Below, in pieces: positions 32,501-36,999 of a stretch of 36,999 nt of DNA; the stretch's first letter is position 1, and each line of letters starts with the position of its first letter. The position numbers and the translations under genes were made by a program. The stretch lies in assembly GCA_009602735.1 (NCBI GenBank), contig WELA01011341.1, positions 16,881-53,879 of the forward strand, in the 5' to 3' direction. Below the pieces are notes generated by a model. It ran no database searches and had not been told where the DNA came from. It saw only the letters and a list, made by a program, of their open reading frames with translations. This DNA is from Mesotaenium endlicherianum. Its lineage: Eukaryota; Streptophyta; Zygnematophyceae; Zygnematales; Mesotaeniaceae.

Positions 32501-33653
32501 GAGCTGGCGCGACACGCCTGCCGCGGCTGACGCAACCGCTCGCTGTGACGGACCCCTCTGTGCGCCGCAGGACATCCCGGCGTTGGCGGCAGAGGCAGCC
32601 AGGAAGCATCCAGGTGTCAAGTACCTGGTGACCGCCCCCATTGGGGTGCATCGCCTGGTGGCTGTGAGTCCTCTCTCTCCCTCGAGTCCTTTTCAGTGCA
32701 CTCTTTTCTGGTCCTCTCTTTCGCCGCCACGCCGTCTGTCGCCAAGACTTCCTGCTGAGCTCTCGTCCTGCAAGTGGTGATCCGCGCATTTTCCGATGTG
32801 ATATACGTATCAGACATAGTGATTCTGCTGGGTCTGGCGAGTGTGGTCGGCAGAGCTTGGGTGCTTGCTGACATGTAAGCTTTGCTTGTGTGCATAGTAA
32901 GTGTTTAAGTGGTTGGACGTACGCGTGTACACGCGCATGTGTGTGTGTGTGTGTGTGATGTGGTGCTTTCAGATATTGTCTTGTAGTCCTTTAGTATCTC
33001 TTGAGGGTCGGTGTAAAGCTATACGTTCATGTTGTCGTATTTAAGTGGACAGGGTCGCAGTGGAATTTAAGCCACAGCCCAATATGAAGGAACATGGTTG
33101 CTTCTGCTCCTCCCGATAATCACATCTCCCTATCAAGTTTACCCGGCTGCCGCGCGTCTGCACATGCTTCTAGGCTTGGCAACTACCACTCCCATTGGAA
33201 GCAATGGCTGTCCTCTGAACGGCTGCGCAGTAGCTTTTTTCCTCATTCACTAGATCAGCTCTTGTATACATTCTCCCGCTCGATGTCGGTATTCATGCTG
33301 CAGAGCTTCTCGTCAGAATTCAAACATCCACGTTCTTCTTTTTTCACAGCAGCACAGAGTGTTCCCTCACTGCTTGCACCAAGAAGCCGCTCCCAGGATG
33401 CGTTGTGCCGTTTCCGAGATGGCTGATCAGTTCTTATCCCGCACTCCCGTCTCGCGAAGGCGACCTGAAGAAACATGCTACCATATGCAGCTACTTGACG
33501 TTGTTGAGCTTGACATGCTTGCAGCAAGTGGTGGAGGAGAGGATTCAGCACTGCCTGAGCAGAGCTGCCGGGGAGGTCGAAGAGTGCGACGTGTGCGCCG
33601 GCACCGGGCGCTGTCAAATGCAGGCCGTGGAGGCCGCATCTGCTCCGTCGTAA
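29597..33653 (+). CDS. SirB: Sirohydrochlorin ferrochelatase, plastid; five exons
   Basis: Inserts Fe2+ into sirohydrochlorin, the last step of siroheme synthesis in the plastid; siroheme serves nitrite and sulfite reductases. Exons 29597-30044, 30560-30621, 30992-31102, 32571-32663, 33525-33653; GT-AG introns with phase kept throughout; 280 residues. Residues 1 to about 115 form a Ser/Arg-rich transit peptide (LSSRFSRSKLSAIAPAS). Conserved parts: VIVDHGSRRKESNELL with active-site His138; SFLEVYIAETGRGIVELAHM; ELAEPTIAQAFDKCVARGA; VVVISPYFLSPGRHWNQ with His204; DIPALAAEAARKHPGVKYL; TAPIGVHRLVA; ERIQHCLSRAAGEVEEC. The Cys-rich tail HC...ECDVCAGTGRC matches the plant form that carries an iron-sulfur cluster. 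The first ATG is used because the next in-frame Met (about 29937) would omit the transit peptide. Intron 2 carries tandem copies of the exon 2 end. Confidence 0.95.
30609..30860 (+). repeat. Tandem copies of the exon 2 end and splice donor in SirB intron 2
   Basis: The exon 2 end and donor, GCTTGCCCATATGGTACG (30609), is followed by related segments GCCTGCTCACATGGTATG (30662), GCCTGCTCAAATGGTATG (30720) and GCCTGCCCATATGAGATA (30824), each followed by similar CACTTACTCCC and CAACC(C)CCCAG sequence. Spacing is 53, 58 and 104 bases (about two units). N at 30786 lies in a C run inside it. Confidence 0.75.
31471..31625 (+). repeat. Duplicated ~56-bp segment in SirB intron 3
   Basis: Copies at 31471-31526 and 31568-31623, starting GCCTGGACCCAGG and GCCTGGGCCCAGG, share 48 of 56 bases; seven of the eight differences are transitions. 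They lie 97 bases apart in the 1468-bp intron between exons 3 and 4. Confidence 0.7.
32935..32958 (+). repeat. GT microsatellite in SirB intron 4
   Basis: Run of about eleven GT units, preceded by CGCGTGTACACGCGCAT, in the intron between exons 4 and 5. Confidence 0.85.
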
Positions 33654-34997
33654 CTCGGACCAGCATTTGAGGCATGACACAGGAGGTTGACGACGCGAGG
33701 GACAGCATGCCTCTGTGTGGCTTCTGGCCGGGTGACTCAGCACATCGCAGATCGCCGGATTGGTCTAGGAGCTTGCGGTGCTGCCGCAGTTTCTGGCTCT
33801 TGAGGAAGCCAGTCCAGCCATTAGAAATAGCCGGCCTCTCGCTTAATGGCGCAGTATTCTGCATGGAAAAGCGGGGCATAAATTTGCATGCGGGCTGTTA
33901 TGTGTAGAGGATGTGCAAAAGGAGTGCACGAGTAAAACTGAATACGTTCAGCCTAGGCCCCACGTGGAAGTCCGTGATCCTGATTCCGCTAGTTGGTAAG
34001 GTGCTCTGCCGGCTAAGCATCCAGCTGTTAACATCCCGGCCCATCTAAACATTTGTACATTGTGTAACGAGCACTTCATCAGTGGCAGCTTCTCTGCTGC
34101 TAAGCTTGAAGTTTTCTTGTGATGTCGTTGGCCTGTCAGGACCCTTGGCATGTCACCCTTCAGTCTTGTACGGCAAGATCAATACTCGTCTGTTCATTGG
34201 ATACTGGACAAGGTGAAGTATGAGAGGTGCATTGAGAACATGTGGTGGAGGGACTCATGCGTCTCCCTGAAGTCATCTTGTCTTTGGATGCAAACTTGGT
34301 CAATTTGATATGATATATTACAGCTCCTCATTTCTTAGCGAAAGAGACTCGAGCACGACGGCAGTCCTAAGCAGTGGTTTTTCAAGACACCAGCAGCACG
34401 TGTTCCCGCATCACTTTTTTCAATAGTTCTTGGCAGAGCTTGTATAGTTCCGCACTGAACGGTGCTCTTCAGATGTTTTGGGCTTCTTGATTGCGCGTAA
34501 AACTTATCAGTATTCATGGTAATTAAAAACCAGATAACCTCCAGGAGGCCATGGGACACCACTGTTGCCCATGTTCTATCGGCGCACGTGTTTAAGCCTT
34601 GCTCCTAGGAGCCAGGGTCGAGACTCGACCAGACTCGACACACTGGGTCACGCGGTCGACAGGAATGTGCAGGTTCGCCGTCGAACAACCGTCAACGCCA
34701 GGTCCACTTTTAACACGCCCTCGTAATCGAGTCAATAATGGTCCGGACTCCCAACCTTTCCTGCTTGGACGCCTGCTTCATGTCGCACAAGATCGCATAT
34801 ATCGGACGGAAAGCTTCTCACATATTAAGCGATGTCAAACAATCCCCTGAACCTGCGGGCTTGCCATCAACATGCGGGGAGGAATTTGATGGCCTTCCTC
34901 TTCACAAAATTGGAGAGAAGCTCCCAGTCAGGTCTCTCTTACGTGAATTGGCTAGGACGCTTAGCCGCCTCACGCCTGGAAACCGTCTGCAGCAACC
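33654..34997. other. SirB to RPS26 intergenic region
   Basis: No coding gene recognised on either strand. It should contain the SirB 3' UTR on the left and the RPS26 promoter and 5' UTR on the right. A degraded tRNA-like stretch near 33984-34035 was considered and not called. Confidence 0.5.
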
Positions 34998-36795
34998 ATG
35001 GTGAGTGCTTTGTACTCAAGGCTGGATAATGGACCACTGGAGTCGTTACCTGTGCTCTCTACATTCTTCCGGTCGTGGGGGGGTTCATATGGGCTTGGGA
35101 GGGGTTCTCCTGTTTTATTCTTTATCACATACGTTGCTTTTGAAGCGCTTCTGGAACGTCGGTCCTCTAGGTTTAGTTTAGCACGAGTAGGCAAGAGTAG
35201 GGATGGTGTAGGATTTGTTGACTCAGGGATGTCGAGTATAATCATTTGGATGCTTTGTTGACGTACTCACTACGACATCTTTTAGTTCTTCGTCGCGACC
35301 ACTCCCACGCAGTTAGTGCTCGATGGTAAATTTCTCCATCTTCGGTTTCAAGAGCTCTCTACAGTAGGATCTACGAGCTAGGGTTTAGGGACTAAGATAT
35401 TGGAACTAATCTGGCATCATGGCATGATCATGGTCATCACATAAAGTCTTATGTCGGAGTTGCTCCGCTTATACACAAACTATGGTGCTGGTGAAAGGTT
35501 CGAGACATTAAATATGAACTTAGATTGTTTTGTGCAGACGGTCAAGCGTCGTAGCGGAGGACGCAACAAGCATGGCCGCGGTCACACTAACCCTATCCGT
35601 TGCTCCAACTGCGGGCGCTGTGTGCCCAAGGTGGAGTGCTCACTTTCAATCCATTGTTTGGAGCTCATGTCTTGTGTTCTACTTTTTGTGATATGTGCCT
35701 ATCATGGGTGCAGGGAGTGCACCTTCATTCTGTTCACGTCAACCATCTATTTTTGCGAGGTTTCATACTGTCTGGTTGTGCTAGCAGGTTATTAGGGTTC
35801 CAGAACTGTAGAGTGTTGGTAGATACTGCCTTCAACTCTCACATTGCCGGAAATTCTTAGAGGTCAGGGGCACTATTGACACATCCTTGTACACGTCATA
35901 AGTTGACGCAAGAGAGTATGAGTGGTAGGAACCAGCTGCATGCAAAGGGTAGAAGATTGAGCACTTTCTGGTGTCCGACATCTGATCCTCCTCGAAAGAA
36001 GATTCTGACTTCCAGAATGCTCGGCGTTTGCCTGGGGTTTGTAACCAGTTGATCAGCTCAACGGACAGCCGTGCATTGTCAGGGCCTCTCTAGGTATGAA
36101 ATATGTATCTTACAGAGTGGGTATTACAGAGTGCTCATGCAGTGATTTTTTGGTCTTGCAGGATAAGGCAGTGAAGAGGTTCCTGGTGCGCAACATTGTG
36201 GAGCAGGCAGCTGTTCGTGATGTGCAGGAGGCTTGCGTCTACGAGGGTACGCGTTTCTTTCTATTAAAATTATATATAATTCTCTACTGGTCAGGGGGGC
36301 ACTAAGTGTCACTGCCCCCCACTGCTGTTACCTGGCGCACTATGCTGGAAGTGCCCATTGTGAATTTCTCTCCTCTAGATTTTGGCAACATTCATGACTC
36401 CTCGACTGACTAGGTTAATTCGGATAGAAATGAGTTTCTTTGGGTCTAGCAATTGCTCCTGGTTGCAAGCTGAGTTACAGTGATGTCTTGTTTGCAACAG
36501 CTGTTAGGCTTCCAATTCTGTGTTTTATTCAAGCATGCCTTACATCGTGCTGTCACCTCCTGTATATGTAAGAGCAAGCTATGTCTTGTAGGGTTTGAAG
36601 GGCTCGTTCAGATGCACCTATGACATGCAGGCTCATCTGTCTGTGCATAATGCAATATCTGCAGGATACGTTCTCCCCAAGCTGTACGCCAAGATGCAGT
36701 ACTGCATTTCTTGCGCCATCCACTCCCACGTGGTGCGCGTCAGAAGCAGGGAGGCTCGTAGGAATCGCGAGCCACCTAAGAGGTTTCCGCGCAAG
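34998..36795 (+). CDS. RPS26: 40S ribosomal protein S26, 3' partial; exons 34998-35000, 35538-35630, 36162-36246, 36665-36795
   Basis: eS26, a small-subunit protein at the mRNA exit channel. Exon 1 codes only the start ATG, directly followed by gtgagt. Exon 2 gives [19 protein letters not shown] and [11 protein letters not shown]; exon 3 [20 protein letters not shown] and VQEACVYE; exon 4 [16 protein letters not shown] and [16 protein letters not shown]. Phases agree at all junctions. The zinc-binding cysteines fall at residues 23, 26, 74 and 77, as in other eukaryotes. The 104 residues seen end at PRK before gtaatc; the short C-terminal tail must be encoded right of the window. The start is set by the family's usual MT(K) N-terminus. 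Intron 1 contains a telo-box doublet (TAGGGTTTAGGG, 35379-35390), a motif often seen in plant ribosomal protein genes. Confidence 0.96.
35379..35390 (+). promoter_or_regulatory. Telo-box-like motif in RPS26 intron 1
   Basis: TAGGGTTTAGGG, complement CCCTAAACCCTA, 380 bases downstream of the ATG-only first exon. Telo-boxes are known in promoters and first introns of plant ribosomal protein genes; a role here is inferred. Confidence 0.5.
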
Positions 36796-36983
36796 GTAAT
36801 CCAGCTGATCCCTCCCTTTACCCCAAGCTGTGTCCCTTCCACTCATGCCCCTATCCCCCAGACAAGTATTTCCTCCTTAACTTTGGCTGTTGCATCTCTG
36901 ACCTTTAACACGTGCATGGCGTAAAGCTGTGGTGCCGGGCTATGCTGCTGAGCGCATGAAATGAGCCACTTCTTGCATCGCTT

Positions 36984-36999
36984 GGGGGGGGGGGGGGGG
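36984..36999. repeat. Poly-G run at the window end
   Basis: Sixteen G at the right edge; genuine homopolymer or contig-end artefact. Confidence 0.8.

Noticed and set aside
33984..34035. tRNA-like A box (TCCGCTAGTTGG) and B box (GTTAACATCC)
   Set aside because: No acceptor stem or anticodon arm folds convincingly and the B box lacks the invariant TTCGA; at most a degraded tRNA-derived sequence.
1..36999. CRISPR arrays, bacterial operons or viral defence systems
   Set aside because: None seen; introns, LTR elements and plant-type proteins show a eukaryotic nuclear sequence.

Overview
This is a nuclear window from a green-lineage eukaryote, most likely a streptophyte (charophyte) alga; Chara braunii is my best guess, made from gene types and retrotransposon load and not from any search. 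Host genes are split by GT-AG introns of about 170 to 1470 bp, encode plant-type proteins (clade-specific PP2C, plastid ABCI11/NAP14-like ATPase, plastid SirB, ribosomal protein S26), and sit beside a large block of Ty3/gypsy chromoviruses with chromodomains and initiator-tRNA-Met-type primer binding sites.

Layout. 1-1245: 5' part of a PP2C phosphatase gene on the minus strand (two exons seen). 1246-3458: non-genic, with a GC-rich decamer array. 3459-14126: family A chromovirus cluster. A1 is a full element with intact gag and pol (LTR 3459-3991, LTR 9666-10168). A2 is a decayed partial copy that shares the second LTR and runs on head-to-tail to 12487. A3 is an inverted fragment (LTR 12488-12990 plus the end of pol to about 14126). 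14693-23483: family B chromovirus with 0.72 kb LTRs, decayed gag-pol, and an additional intact 535-residue ORF between pol and the 3' LTR. 23481-24401: minus-strand zinc-knuckle (gag-like) ORF cut off exactly by the family B LTR.

24751-28821: complete nine-exon ABCI11 (NAP14-like) gene on the minus strand; every exon junction keeps phase. 29597-33653: complete five-exon sirohydrochlorin ferrochelatase (SirB) gene on the plus strand, head-to-head with ABCI11 across about 0.78 kb. 34998-36795: RPS26 on the plus strand, four exons seen, with the 3' end outside the window.

How they fit. ABCI11/NAP14 is a plastid ATPase linked to transition-metal homeostasis and SirB inserts iron into sirohydrochlorin in the plastid, so the divergent pair may be co-regulated around plastid iron; this is inference. 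In family A, gag and pol are in different frames joined by a canonical -1 slippery heptamer followed by a perfect hairpin. In family B, all six in-frame stop codons I found in gag and pol are TAG, which fits CAG-to-TAG decay at CHG-methylated cytosines. Several single-N positions are flanked by short exact duplications and are probably assembly joins.
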